Origin: Hanleya hanleyi
Lineage: Eukaryota > Mollusca > Polyplacophora > Lepidopleurida > Hanleyidae
Reading direction: 5' to 3'
Assembly: GCA_036873755.1 (NCBI GenBank)
Contig: JAVTVY010020462.1
Span: 1 to 64,000, forward strand
DNA length: 64,000 nucleotides
Shown here: piece after piece, positions 19,814 to 31,105 of the stretch
Numbering within the stretch: the stretch's first letter is position 1
How the letters are laid out: each line of letters opens with the position of its first letter
Position numbers and translations under genes: made by a program
The notes under the pieces: model-generated
Databases searched by the model: none
Told to the model about the DNA's origin: nothing
The model's input: the letters and a program-made list of their open reading frames with translations, nothing else

Positions 19814-21260
19814 CATTAAGCAGGCCCATAAATTGTCGTGGTTGCGGCGTATGTTACAACCAGATGAGAAATGGATCAACCTCCTTTTGATGGAAATTCC
19901 TAAAATAGACAATATCCTAGAAATGGGTTCAATTACTGTGATAAACATCATATTACCTCTAGTTAAAAATCAGTTTTGGCGAGATGTCCTGAAAGCCTGG
20001 ACCGCTCTGCAACAAAAAATAGTCTACAAAGAAATTCCGGAAGAGGCTTTTAGAAAAGAGATCATATGGAATAACGACTTGTTTAAAATAGCAAATAGTC
20101 CCTTCATGTACAAGCACTGGTTGCATAAAGGCATTAAATTCGTAAACGACTTGATCAATTCAAGAGGTCAATATATGAAGTATGAAGAGTTTAATGCAAT
20201 GTATTATACTGATATTAACTTTCTTGAATTTCAAGGTGTTATTGAAGCGGTGAAAAATGCTTCGTTAAAATTCGATATTAAAGGTTTCAACAAACCTCTG
20301 CTGCTTCCATTCATACCACCACATATTTTTCCGTTAGTCAGAAATGTTAAGGGCTGTAAACTCTTTTATGAAATTCTTACTAATAGTAGATTTGAAAAAT
20401 CCAAAGCGAATATAAACTGGGAGACATGCATAGGGCAGGTATTTAGTGAAAAAGAATGGAAGACATTTAACCTAATTGTCGTTAAGGGCACCATGAACGA
20501 TACCACTTTAAGATGGTTCCAATATAGAGTAGCTAATGGCATTCTGACTACAAATATTTTCGCAAATAAACTGAACCCAGACGTTAGTTCTTCGTGCACT
20601 TTTTGCAAACAGGAGAAAGAGACGGTTTCGCATTTACTTTGGAGTTGTGAGCAAGTTAGGTTAATTTGGCAGCAAATAGAAGAGTGGTTAAGGATAAAGG
20701 CAAACATTCGCGTCGATTTCAGTGAAAGCAAGGTTTTGTAGGATTGAGTGGTAAAAGAAATAATATTTTGAGCTATATCATAATAGCAATAAAATACCAG
20801 ATTTATAAACAAAAAGTAAGACAGGAGAGGCCAAACATAGTTTATATCAAGACAGAACTACACAAATTATATTCAATCAATAAGTACAACTGCTACATAA
20901 ACGGGGATCAGGAGCGCTTCAACCATTTATGGTCATCCTGTCACCTCTTATTTAGAGAGGACCTCTACACGGCGGCTGACTGATGCCCATCTTTTGTTAT
21001 TAACGTTGATGTAAGTGATCATGATTACGGAATTTTGGGGGATTGGTACTGATGAGAATGCCCTAATCAACATTCTGAAATGTAACGTTTGGATCACATT
21101 GTATGATAACAGAGGTAAAGGCTGCTTCTTAAGACGCGATCGGCAAGTGTAACACGGGTATATTTTAAGTAAGTATTTACATGCTTATTATTTTGTATAT
21201 ATTGTACATGTGTAGGCCTATATAAAAAGAATAAAAATTTGTCAATTATAAAAAAAAAAA
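19814..21260 (+). mobile_element. 5'-truncated LINE (L1/Tx1-like) with poly(A) tail
   Basis: The insertion is bounded by a 12-bp duplication ATCATTAACCGG (19,802-19,813 and 21,261-21,272) and ends in an A tract. Its open frame (to 20,741) encodes the C-terminal part of a LINE ORF2. It starts near SWLRRML and carries the zinc-knuckle CTFCKQEKETVSHLLWSC (about 20,598-20,650). A one-base frame change at about 20,742 leads to a last piece ending at 20,983. The reverse transcriptase core is missing through 5' truncation. An AATAAA lies near 21,230. It is the same family type as the remnant at 38.3-40.4 kb. Confidence 0.9.
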
Positions 21261-21679
21261 ATCATTAACCGGGCGTCGCTAGAGGCGCTGCTGGAGAAAC
21301 TGGACACCGTGGATCCCTTGGAATGGGCCCAACAACAACGCCCCAACACACAATGGGTCGTAGAGAGGGTGACCAATGTCACGTTTTTCGTTACCAAGCT
21401 GACCGACCACCCCATCGGCTGAATGCGTCACATGCACTGATGAATACCATAACATGCCGTACATACTCTATATGTCTACATGCTGATCGTTGACGGCGTC
21501 AACGCCAGGTGGTGGTGGTGGTGATGATGTGAGGATAATAAAACGTGTATTACGCAATGTGCCTGTTGTTGTTGATGTCTCTTGGTTGTGTTTATTTTGA
21601 ATGGGTCTGAGCATATTGATGCGATGAGAGGAAGTTTTCGAAGAGAACGTAATTCTACATTGTGCACGAATGGACACAA

Positions 21680-21852
21680 ACACAAACACACACACGCGCG
21701 CAATGCGGCTCATGAAAAACACGGATGTAAGATGAGGACACGGATGTAAAACCACAGTACCCGGATGGAAGACGGAGGAACGATGGGGAAAACCCACTGG
21801 GAAACCCAGATGTTGACAAGATCCCGGATGTAAAATCCACTGCCCACACACA

Positions 21853-21885
<33 letters not shown>

Positions 21886-21890
21886 TGCGG
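21680..21890. repeat. CA tracts and ACATCCG-type segment upstream of copy F
   Basis: Mirror of 16,480-16,735: CACACACACGCGCG, GGATGTAA repeats, then a longer CA tract at 21,842-21,884. Frames here are artefacts of the dinucleotide repeat. Confidence 0.85.
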
Positions 21891-21975
21891 CTCAGTCGTA
21901 CGCCAGTACATCTCGGCCCTCGACTTGGGGATAGTTGAACTGAGTGTGCTAAAAATAGATCACCAGCTAGCGTGC

Positions 21976-21982
21976 TATAAAA
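21976..21982 (+). promoter_or_regulatory. TATA box of copy F
   Basis: TATAAAA, 47 nt before the ATG at 22,029, in the conserved block. Confidence 0.75.
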
Positions 21983-22028
21983 GGGAAGCGGCCTGGCCGT
22001 TTCATCAGACACTCCGTCAACCACCAAG

Positions 22029-22949
22029 ATGTTCACTTGCACAACTTGGCAGAAGCAGTTTACTCGTCTGCACGACTTGCACCGCCACAAGGCCTCCACC
22101 CACAACGATGCACGGTATACTTGTATAACCTGCGCACGGTCATTTAATCGGAAGGATCCTTTACTGCGCCACGAACGCTCATTCCACGAGGGCGCGACGG
22201 AACAATGTAAGGATTGTGGTCAACTCTTCAAACGACGCAGTCAGTTAAGAGGCCATCAGCGTTTGATTCATGCCCCGTCTCTACGGTTTGGGCGATAACT
22301 TTCCACTGAAGAGGAGCCGCGGAAGATCAGACCCAGTGAAGATGAGCCCGGGGAGACGAACGCCACTGGTGATGCGATGACGGAGAGCCCGCCTATACCC
22401 AAAGTTCAGAAGAGCCTGGATATCCAGCCGGACCCCACCGTTACGGTTTCGAGTCATACGCCTGACAACATCGAACATTTTCTGGACGAGCCCATAAATG
22501 CTCCTAGCGATCTGTTACAGGACGCCCATCCAGTGAGGGACATCTATCGGCGCCATTGGTCCATGATACGGCAATGTTTCAACCGTCATCGCCCTATTCA
22601 AGATATCTACAATTTCCGACTGATCGACCTCGCCCGTCTACGCAGCTACGTGGAAGCCATCTTCAACGACCAAACTACGGCCTTCAAATTAAATCTGGCG
22701 TTCGGTTATGTGCTGCAGCATAAGGAGACAGTCCAAGTCCGATACTTTTACCCGAGCAGTAACATCCAGGTATTTGACCAACCGTTTACCATCATTAACC
22801 GGGTGTCGCTAGAGACGATGCTGGAGAAACTGGACACCGTGGATCCCTTGGAATGCGCCCAACAGCAACGGCCCAACACCAAGTGGACAGTGGAGAGGGT
22901 GACCAATGTTACGCTTTCCGTTACCAAGCTGACCGTCCCCCTCGGCTGA
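22029..22949 (+). pseudogene. Zinc-finger/PolB N-terminal-domain gene, copy F (one nonsense codon)
   Basis: The ATG at 22,029 follows the TATA box. Three fingers are present, but finger 1 has CTTW in place of CTTC, as in copy A; fingers 2 and 3 are complete. A TAA at 22,296-22,298 replaces the CAA (Gln) of sister copies just after finger 3 (RFGR). The same frame is then open for the acidic linker and the whole domain (VRDIYRRHW to TNVTLSVTKL), ending PLG then TGA at 22,947. Total length would be 306 codons. The open part before the stop still encodes a complete three-finger peptide of 89 residues. An AATAAA lies at 23,069-23,074. Confidence 0.85.
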
Positions 22950-23216
22950 ATGCGTCACCCGTGCACTGATGAATACCATAACATACCGTACATACTCTAT
23001 ATGTCTACATGCTGATCGTTGACTTGAGCTCAGTAAACACTTGTACCTAATGTGACGGTGCGTTAAATAATAAAACATGGTGTTTGATATTTCAATTTGT
23101 TTTGCTGTGAACATACTAAACATACCCAGGGCGGCTCCCCCAGCCTAGGTATGATGTAACATTGGGGATAATAAACTGTATGAACATTGCTGAACTTGTT
23201 GTTATTCACGACAACG

Positions 23217-24112
23217 GCTATGGTACAATACAGGACAGATATGGTATAATACAGCACAGATTTGGTATAATACAGGACATATACTGTATAATACAGGACA
23301 GATTTGGTATAATACAGAACATATATTGTATAATACAGCATAGATTTGGTATAATACAGGACAGATACTGTATAATACAGCACAGATTTGGTATAATACA
23401 GAATATATATTGTATAATACAGGACAAATATGGTACAAAACAGGACAGATATTGTATAACACAGGACAGATATTTCATAATACAGCACAGATATGGTATA
23501 ATTCAGGACAGATATGGTATAATACAGCACAGATATGGTATAATAGAGGGCAAATATTGTATAATACAGCACAGATTTGGTATAATACAGGACATATGGT
23601 ACAATACAGGACAGATATGGTATAATGCAGCACAGATATGGTATAATAGAGGAGAAATATTGTATAATACAGAGCAGATATGGTATAATACAGGACATAT
23701 ATGGTACAATACAGGACAGATGCTGTATAATACAGGACAGATTTGGTATAATACAGAACATATATTGCAGAATACTGGACAGATATTGTATAATACAGGA
23801 CAGATATTGTATAATACAGCACAGATATGGTATAACACAGGGCAGATATTGTATAATACAGCACAGATTTGGTATAATACAGCACAGATTTGGTATAATA
23901 CAGGACAGATACTGTATAATACAGGGCAGATTTGGTATAATACAGGACATATATGGTATAATAGAGAACAAATATGGTACAATACAGGACAGATTTGGCA
24001 TAATACAGGACAGATATTGTATAACATAGGACAGGTATGGTATAATACAGGATATATATGGTATAATGCAGGACAGATGTGGTATAACACAACAAAGATG
24101 TGGTATAATGTG
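23217..24112. repeat. 21-bp minisatellite, about 42 units (inverted, expanded copy)
   Basis: Reverse complement of the 14,712-15,202 array, nearly twice as long. Units read approximately GACAGATATGGTATAATACAG. Open frames of up to 356 codons on both strands arise only because the period is 21 bp. Confidence 0.92.
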
Positions 24113-25085
24113 TGACAAATATGGATGGTCCATCTCTACACCAAATACCTTCCTTCACTGCCCCAAAATGCCCACTTTCGCTACTACTCCTACTGATGAC
24201 GTCACCGATGACGTCACAGATGACGAACATCCCTCAAATCTGGATGTACACCCCGAGAGCTACAAGATAACACCTCCCACGACACAATCGGACCAAGGAT
24301 GGTCCATCTCGACACCAAATACCTTCCTGCACTGCCCCAAAATGGCCACTTGACTTACTACAACCAACTGCGCATGCGCAGATTGACGCGACTTGCATTT
24401 TTAAAACACGCCATTCTGACTCTACCCCACACAAGCTTCACTTTGACACCTTCCACGACCCATTCGGACCCATAGCGGTCCATCTTTACCCCAAACACAC
24501 ACCCACATACTCCCAAAATGCCTGCTTTCTATACTACGGACCAGACTGCGCATGCGCAAAATATTGAAAACGGACGAACTATTAGTCCAGTCGGATGTTC
24601 CTCCACGAGAGCTTTCAAAATAAGACCTCATACGACACCATAGGATCATTAGGGCTCACCTAGACCCCAAAACGTCCACCCCGTATGGGCCTATACCCCA
24701 TAGCCATGCAGTATAGGCCTATGGGCTTACCCAGGCCTCGGTGAACTTTTTCCAAAAATTTCACCGTTTCGCTTCGAAACCCTTCCCATCGTGTTCTAAA
24801 TCACGAGACGTGAAAAACAAATCCAAACAACCCATATCACAATGAACGTATGTGAATTTCCCAGATTGAAACTATACTCCCATATAGCCAGTATGGAGCT
24901 ATATGGGCCTATCCACACCTACCCGGTACTTTTCCAAAAACGAGACCCCACAACCCATAGTAACACCCACACAAAAAATTGACCACCCCTCCCTCCATAT
25001 ATGAGCCTATATACAGACCTCGGTGACTTTTCCCAAAAATTTCATCGATTCGCTCCGGGACCCCTCCCATTGTTTTTTTCTCGGC
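24113..25085. repeat. Inverted NRF1/CRE and hairpin-type repeats
   Basis: Paired CRE motifs at about 24,196-24,215, TGCGCATGCGCA at 24,369 and 24,547, then units homologous to 13,100-14,260 in reverse. It retains segments lost from the left arm. Confidence 0.8.
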
Positions 25086-25086
25086 C

Positions 25087-25465
25087 AGACAGGACAGATT
25101 TGGTATAATACAGGACAGATATTGTATAACATAGGACAGGTATGGTATAATACAGGACATATATGGTATAATGCAGGACAGATGTGGTATAACACAACAA
25201 AGATATGGTATAATGCGTGACAGATATGGATGGTCCATCTCTACACCACATACCTTCCTGCCCCAAAATGCCCACTTTCGCTACTACTCCTACTGATGAC
25301 GTCACCGATGACGTCACAGATGACGTGAACATCCCTCAAATCTGGATGTACACCCCGAGAGCTACAAGATAACACCTCCAACGACACAATCGGACCAAGG
25401 ATGGTCCATCTCGACACCAAATACCTTCCTGCACTGCCCCAAAATGGCCACTTGACTTACTACAA
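25087..25465. repeat. Duplicate of 23,990-24,355 at the outer end of the right arm
   Basis: After TTTTTCTCGG the sequence jumps back to 21-bp units (25,090-25,230) and then repeats the CRE array, ending at CTTGACTTACTACAACCAA. The match to 24,000-24,360 is close, with one small deletion (about 25,250) and few substitutions, indicating a late duplication. Confidence 0.8.
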
Positions 25466-25469
25466 CCAA

Positions 25470-26252
25470 CGTCTTGAGGTATTTATATCGAGAACTGCTA
25501 TGGGGAACTAACCAAGCTAGTGTATCGATCCTAACTGACTGATCGATACACTGGCTCGTGAGGATGATCAACAAGAGGTTTCTATCGCCGCAAACAATAT
25601 TATAAGGACATAGGACAACATTATTGCAACCTTATTTTACATAATTGTGAATAATTAACATGTATAGGTGATCAGTAGAAAGGCAAATATCAGTGGGTAT
25701 GTTAAACAATAGACATGATAACAGGCTACGCTCATCCACGGACGGGCCAAGTCCCTTACTCTCTTTGAGAGTACATGTACATGTAGATCCATCCCCTGAT
25801 CAAATGAGCGCAATAATAAGCCTATACCCATGATTTTGTTCCGCCTCGTTTTCGAAAAAAAAGATTTCTGCAGGCGTTATTCATTATGTACTGTATCGAC
25901 ATTGTGGAACACATCACAAAATGCTGGAAGAAAAGTAGATAGATATAGTCTTTGTATGACAAGCTCCAGTGATTATACAATATACTTAGCGTGCCATTCA
26001 TTATAAAAAAAAATAGAAATTTAAAAGCTACATGTATTCAACGTAAATATATGAAATTGGCTTTTCAGTAAAACTTCTCCTGCATATGGATCCAGCCGTT
26101 TAATAATATTTATTTACCTACCCTATTTCTTCTAATTATCCATACGGCAAAACTTAACTTCAGGCATCTCTGACGAAAAATTCTGCTAACGTTTTACAAA
26201 TTTCAGCTATCTTTGAATAACATACCCAACCCATAGTAAGCCTCAGCTGACA

Positions 26253-26283
<31 letters not shown>

Positions 26284-27292
26284 AGTCTAATATTGCTGTT
26301 CGAAAAAGTAGAAGAAATGGGGTAAGGCTTTTACATGTAGGTAGGCTTACACGTTGGGTTCCATTCAAGGGTGAACTATACAGTCAAGGGTGAACTATAC
26401 AGTTTCTTGTTAGTTTAAAGGCCTTCGTTTTGGTATATTTTTAATAAACATAATCCGGAGGTCGTTTTTGTGCTATTTCTGTACCCAGGCCTATACATTC
26501 AGGTGGGGGGGGGGGGCTCTCCCCTCTCCCCCAAAGAACGTAAATAGGAGTGAGCCTGAATATCCAGTCAACCGAGCCCCCTTAACAAAGGGTGACCTGT
26601 TTAAGGATATATAATGTATTGTTTTTTTAAAAACACTGCTGATATATTTGAAATTGCCGTACAGAATGTGAGAAATGAAGCCCAGAATTTAAAAAAAAAA
26701 ATCCTCACAGAAAATTAAATCATAATGTATTGGTTGATAACTGGCTAGCAAGGATGATAGTTGTACATCGATCATTTTTATGTTGTACATATGTTAAATG
26801 AAGTACCGGGATCTCCCGAGTCACATGCGTCTCTCCACCTTTCATTGTTTATATTACATTATTATGTTGTTGGTTTTAGTACTCGGCTTCAGGTGGACAT
26901 CTTTGTATGATAAATTATATTCTATTCAGTTCACCGTCATATGTTTGACTTTAGAAAAATGAACATTTTTGTAGTCAGTCACGCGTAGCAGGGATGAGGA
27001 TATTTATCAACCTGCACACCGAGGACAGGTATATTGTAGTTTTGCCTTCAAGCGAAACTTGCGTGTTTATACACCGGTTATGTTTTTCGTTTAATTGCTA
27101 AATTAGGTAGCTGTATTTTACTCTATTGCACGGCCTGTTTAACATGATATAGGAAGGTGTTTTGTGGATCTCTCTTGTTTCGTGTCTCTTTAAAACACCA
27201 GTCGGTTATGAATCGGACAATGTGATGCCGTAACATGAACTGAGTGACATTTAAAAATAACCGGCAGAGTGATCCGATGTTGAATATTCACA
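25470..27292. other. Intergenic DNA upstream of the fucosyltransferase gene
   Basis: No convincing gene. There is a poly(T) run at 26,250-26,276, a tandem GGGTGAACTATACAGT pair at 26,369-26,402 and a G-run at 26,503-26,515. The promoter of the downstream gene should lie at the right end, but no clear TATA box was identified. Confidence 0.5.
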
Positions 27293-28197
27293 ATGAATGT
27301 AGTTAGAGTTCATTTAAGACGTGTTTTACTCTCTGTCTGTATTCTAGCTCTGGTTGGATTCATTTTAATTCAGTTCGCTCCACTGGCGCATATCGCAACC
27401 GGTCGAAATGTACCGGTAGATGGCGCTGCTTCGAAATCCAGAGGAACCAAAAAGACCGTTGAAGAAACTGGTGTCTGGGATACCGAAAGTGGTAGAGACA
27501 GAATCGTCGAACAAATGAAGTACGTACCAAAGAGTTATCAGAAAGAAAGTCATTTGAACAAAGCTGGACAAAAGATCATATATCTTCACGGAATATTCTT
27601 TGATTTCGGCGCCCATCTTGGCGAAGAGGAATTCCATAGACAAAAATGTCCAGTGAAAAATTGTTTTCTAAGCGTAGACAAAAGTTTTGCTAAAGGAGCA
27701 GATGCTCTGATATTTCGAGAGGCTCTTGACAGCAGCGTCATGCGACCACGGACAAAACTCTCCCAAATCAGGATATTTTATGCTTTGGAGAGTCCTTATT
27801 CTTTGCCTGTTTACAAGGGCATCACTAACGCGTTTAACTGGACCGCCACGTATAGGCGCCATTCCACCATTGTTACGCCGTACGCCAAGTGGGTGACCTT
27901 ATCCCCACCAAAACAGGCTCCAGTTGAAGGTGGGAGAAATTACGCAGCGGGAAAAACCAAACAAGTGGCTTGGTTCGTCTCAAACTGCTTTGCCAACAAC
28001 AACAGATTAGAATACGCGAAGGAACTAGGGAAATATATAGATGTGGATATCATCGGGGCCTGTGGTAGCGACCACTGCCCCCGGAAAATGGACGACTGCT
28101 GGAAAATGCTCGACGACGACTATAAGTTTTACCTTGCCTTCGAAAACTCCAACTGTAGAGACTATATAACAGAAAAATTCTTCGTGAATGGTCTTGG
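27293..28197 (+). CDS. Alpha-1,3-fucosyltransferase (GT10 family), exon 1
   Basis: Encodes residues 1-301 of a predicted 411-residue type II Golgi enzyme that would transfer fucose from GDP-fucose to N-glycans or other glycoconjugates. A short basic cytosolic tail is followed by one membrane span (VLLSVCILALVGFILIQFA, residues 11-29). The acceptor-side motifs are ALESPYSLPVYKG and FNWTATYRRHS. The GT10 core follows: KTKQVAWFVSNC, then FYLAFENSNCRDYITEKFF near the 3' end. The ATG is the first in the open frame. The exon ends at GG/GTAAGT (28,198), a strong donor, in phase 2. The last coding triplet is completed by exon 2. Conservation of motifs suggests a functional host gene. Confidence 0.93.
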
Positions 28198-28240
28198 GTA
28201 AGTTTATCTCGCACCAACGTTCCTGTACGCTGATAGACAG

Positions 28241-28304
28241 CTTGTATCACTGACGTCCCTACTCCTCCGGAGAACAAGGAGAGTAGGGACATCAGTGATA
28301 CAAG
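28241..28304. repeat. Short hairpin just inside the intron
   Basis: CTTGTATCACTGACGTCCC pairs with GGGACATCAGTGATACAAG around a CTCCGGAGAACAAGGAG region. It starts 43 bp after the splice donor and is probably a small foldback MITE. Confidence 0.75.
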
Positions 28305-28429
28305 CGGTTAGTATGAGCGTAACGTTCCTGGTGAAACAATATGGTATGGTACTTTTAAGCAACGATACAGCACATCTTCTCCGCAATGGCACCACTGCGA
28401 TACTATGCATGGCTCGTCCCACGAATTTC

Positions 28430-29725
28430 TCACATGTATGGCATCTCACCTGTATGGCATCTCACCTGTATGGCTTCTCACCTGTATGGCTTCTCACCTG
28501 TATGGCTTCTCACCTGTATGGTTCTCACCTGTATGGCTTCTCACCTGTATGGCTTATCACCTGTATGGCTTCTCACCTGTATGGCTTATCACCTGTATGG
28601 CATCTCACCTGTATGGCTTCTCACCTGTATGGCTTATCACCTGTATGGCTTCTCACCTGTATGGCATCTCACCTGTGTGGCTTCTCACCTGTATCGCTTA
28701 TCACCTGTATGGCATCTCACCTGTATGGCTTCTCACTTCTATGGCTTTTTCCCTGTATGGCATCTCACCTGTATCACTTATTCCCTGTATGCCATCTTAC
28801 ATGTATGGCTTCTCACCTGTAGGTCATCTCACCTGTATGGCTTCTCACTTGTATGGCATCTCACCTGTATGGCTTCTCACTTGTATGGCATCTCACCTGT
28901 ATGGCATCTCACCTGTATGGCATCTCACCTGTATGGATTCTGACCTATATAGCATCTCACCTGTATGGTTTCTGACCTATATGGCATCTCACCTGTGTGA
29001 TTTCTCTCTATGGCTTCTCACCTGTATGGATTCTGACCTATATGGCATCTCACCTGTATGGATTCTGACCTATATGGCATCTCCCCTGTATGATTTCTCT
29101 CCTCTATGGCTTCTCACCTGTATGGTTTCCCAAATGTATGACTTCTCACCTGCATGGTTTCTCAAATGTATGACTTCTCACCTGTATGGTTTCTCAAATG
29201 TATGACTTCTCACCTGTATGGTTTCTCAAATGTATGACTTCTCACCTGTATGGTTTCTCAAATGTATGACTTCTCACCTGTATGGTTTCTCAAATGTATG
29301 ACTTCTCACCTGTATGGTTTCTCCAATGTTTGACTTCTCACCTGTATGGTTTCTCAAATGTATGACTTCTCACCCGTATGGTTTCTCAAATGTATGACTT
29401 CTCACCTGTATGGCTTCTCACCTCTTTGACTTTTCATCTGTATGGTTTCTCACCTGTATGACTTCTCACCTGTATGGTTTCCCAAATGTATGGTTTCTCA
29501 CCTGTATGGTTTCTCACCTGTATGGTCTCTCAAATGTATGGTTTCTCATCTGTATGGCATCTCACCTGTATGACTTCTCTCCTGTATGGCTTCTCACCTG
29601 TATGACTTCTCACCTGTATGGCATCTTACCTGTATGGCATCTCTCCTGTATTGCATCTCACCTGTATGGCTTCTCACCTGTATGGCTTCTCACCTGTATG
29701 GAATCTTACCTGTATGGTTTTTCAC
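28430..29725. repeat. 17-bp intronic minisatellite, about 75 units
   Basis: The unit is TCTCACCTGTATGGCTT with variants. From about 29,110 it becomes a 34-bp dimer (TCTCACCTGTATGGTTT plus CTCAAATGTATGACT). Three units span 51 bp, so frames of up to 266 codons rich in HLYG/PVW stay open by chance. Confidence 0.92.
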
Positions 29726-30404
29726 CATGGTATGGTGCATGGCCCCCCTAATATTTTCGGCGAAAAAAAAAGAAAAGAAAAAGACAGGATACAAAACAAA
29801 ACAAAACAAAAACAATGCAGAGAGAGAAAAAAAACCAACAAAACACGATACAATAAAGCGAAAAAAACTATCTGTATTGAATGCAGATTTTACTTTCCAA
29901 CAAGCATGAGTGGCATCCTTGCTCATTCACATTCATAATCTGACTCTAGCAGGAACGCAACTTGACTGGGTGGTGCCTTGTTGGTTCGTCACGATATTAC
30001 TGAAATATTGTTGAAAGCTAGCTTAGTGAACCTTTTGATTGAAATGATGTTTATTTAATATTTAAATTATTTATACTTCCGAACATCATCATTTGCTTGA
30101 TGGCGAATATTAAAAAAAAAATGTTGTTAGAAACAACAAAACAGGCAAAACAAATCGAGTTTACACAGGCGAAAATTACTTGATTATTGCTCGGAAATAC
30201 GCTTGAACGCGTCTCCGGCCATCTGAGACCCTCGGAGCTTCCGGGGCCTAGGCGGCTCCTGGGCCCTCGCCTATTCGTGCTATGATGGTGGCCCCTCCAA
30301 TCATTAATTGCTTCTGCTGTGCCTGTACGGTACCAAATCGGTTGCCCTTCAACATTCATACGGTTCGTGATATTCCCGAGAACATGAATCTATGGTTGAC
30401 CTAT

Positions 30405-30585
30405 ATGGAACAAATCAGATTTGTAAACAGAGTATGCATATTTGGTATCGGTGGCACAACAATTCGGATTTGTAAACAGAGTAGGTCATTTGGTATCGTT
30501 GTCACAAAACTGAGTCGGATTTGTAAACAGACTAGGTAATTTGTTATCGGTGTCATAAAACTGAGTCGGATTTCTAAAGATATGG
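30405..30585. repeat. About 60-bp tandem repeat, 3-4 units
   Basis: GGATTTGTAAACAGAGTA followed by TTTGGTATCG and CACAAAACTGAGTC recurs at about 30,415, 30,466, 30,515 and a diverged fourth at 30,567. Confidence 0.75.
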
Positions 30586-30925
30586 GAGCGACTACGGGGT
30601 CGCCCTACCTCATTCCTGTAAAAAATATTTTTGATATATATTCGGACGTTTCTCACACAAAAACTTCTCAAAACTGAAAGAAAATTGATCAATGCACCAA
30701 GTAATGTCGTGGTATAAAATTGGATTAAGTGTCACTTTTAGACACTGTCCTATTTCAAAATCTACCACCCGAAAACAGATTCTGCTTCAGTTAAAATCGC
30801 TCAACCAATAAATGAGCGTTATGTTTCAAAAAAATGATGATTCGTTGATTTCCAATATGTGTATGGTTTATCATTCGGATCCTTGACCAGCGAATTATGA
30901 TAATTAAACCGATTTTTCCAGAAAA

Positions 30926-31052
30926 TATGGTCAGTAGTAGAGAAAGATTAAAAGTTGTCTTATTGACCTTTGACCTCTGAGTGCAGAATCCGGGTCCTTT
31001 TGCTAGAGGTCAATAAGACGACTTTTACTCTTTCTCTAATACTATGGTCTTT
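30926..31052. repeat. Foldback repeat in the intron
   Basis: ATGGTCAGTAGTAGAGAAAG to GTCTTATTGACCT pairs with AGGTCAATAAGAC to CTTTCTCTAATACTATGGTC. Arms are about 50 bp around a 30-bp centre. Confidence 0.75.
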
Positions 31053-31105
31053 TGTTTATAGCTTGCTAATAATTTCTATAGAATGTATCTCAGTCAGGTT
31101 CAAAC

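Larger units (their letters stand above)
18564..21422 (+). pseudogene. Zinc-finger/PolB N-terminal-domain gene, copy E (interrupted by two insertions)
   Basis: The ATG at 18,564 starts finger 1 (CTTCSKSFTRLHDLRRH), but a deletion within finger 2 (about 18,655) shifts the frame. Recognisable pieces lie at 18,564-19,010 and 19,535-19,813 (VSDIYRRHW to NIRVFD, then TAA at 19,790), and at 21,273-21,422 (NNNAPTQ-like end with TFFVTKLTDHPIG then TGA). It is broken by a 524-bp repeat (19,011-19,534) and a LINE (19,814-21,260). An AATAAA at 21,537-21,542 remains. Sequence is closest to copy D, its palindrome partner. The TATA position is TGTAAAA. Confidence 0.82.
13100..25085. repeat. Very large imperfect palindrome (arms about 5.2 and 6.8 kb)
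   Basis: Reading outwards from 18,271 both arms show the same order: CG/TG tract, zinc-finger gene (D or E), ACATCCG/TG segment, zinc-finger gene (C or F), CCCCAATGTTACATC block, 21-bp minisatellite, NRF1/CRE array, hairpin repeats. The right arm is longer because of a LINE, a 524-bp repeat and minisatellite expansion. It lacks about 120 bp present at 18,062-18,180. The arms have diverged by point changes, so this is not an assembly mirror artefact of one read. Confidence 0.85.

Noticed and set aside
23063..24230. ORFs of 251-356 codons on both strands
   Set aside because: Expanded copy of the same 21-bp minisatellite; period divisible by three explains the lack of stops.
28295..29205. ORFs of 175-266 codons rich in HLYGFSPVW
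   Set aside because: 17-bp intronic minisatellite; three units make 51 bp, so stop-free frames arise by chance.
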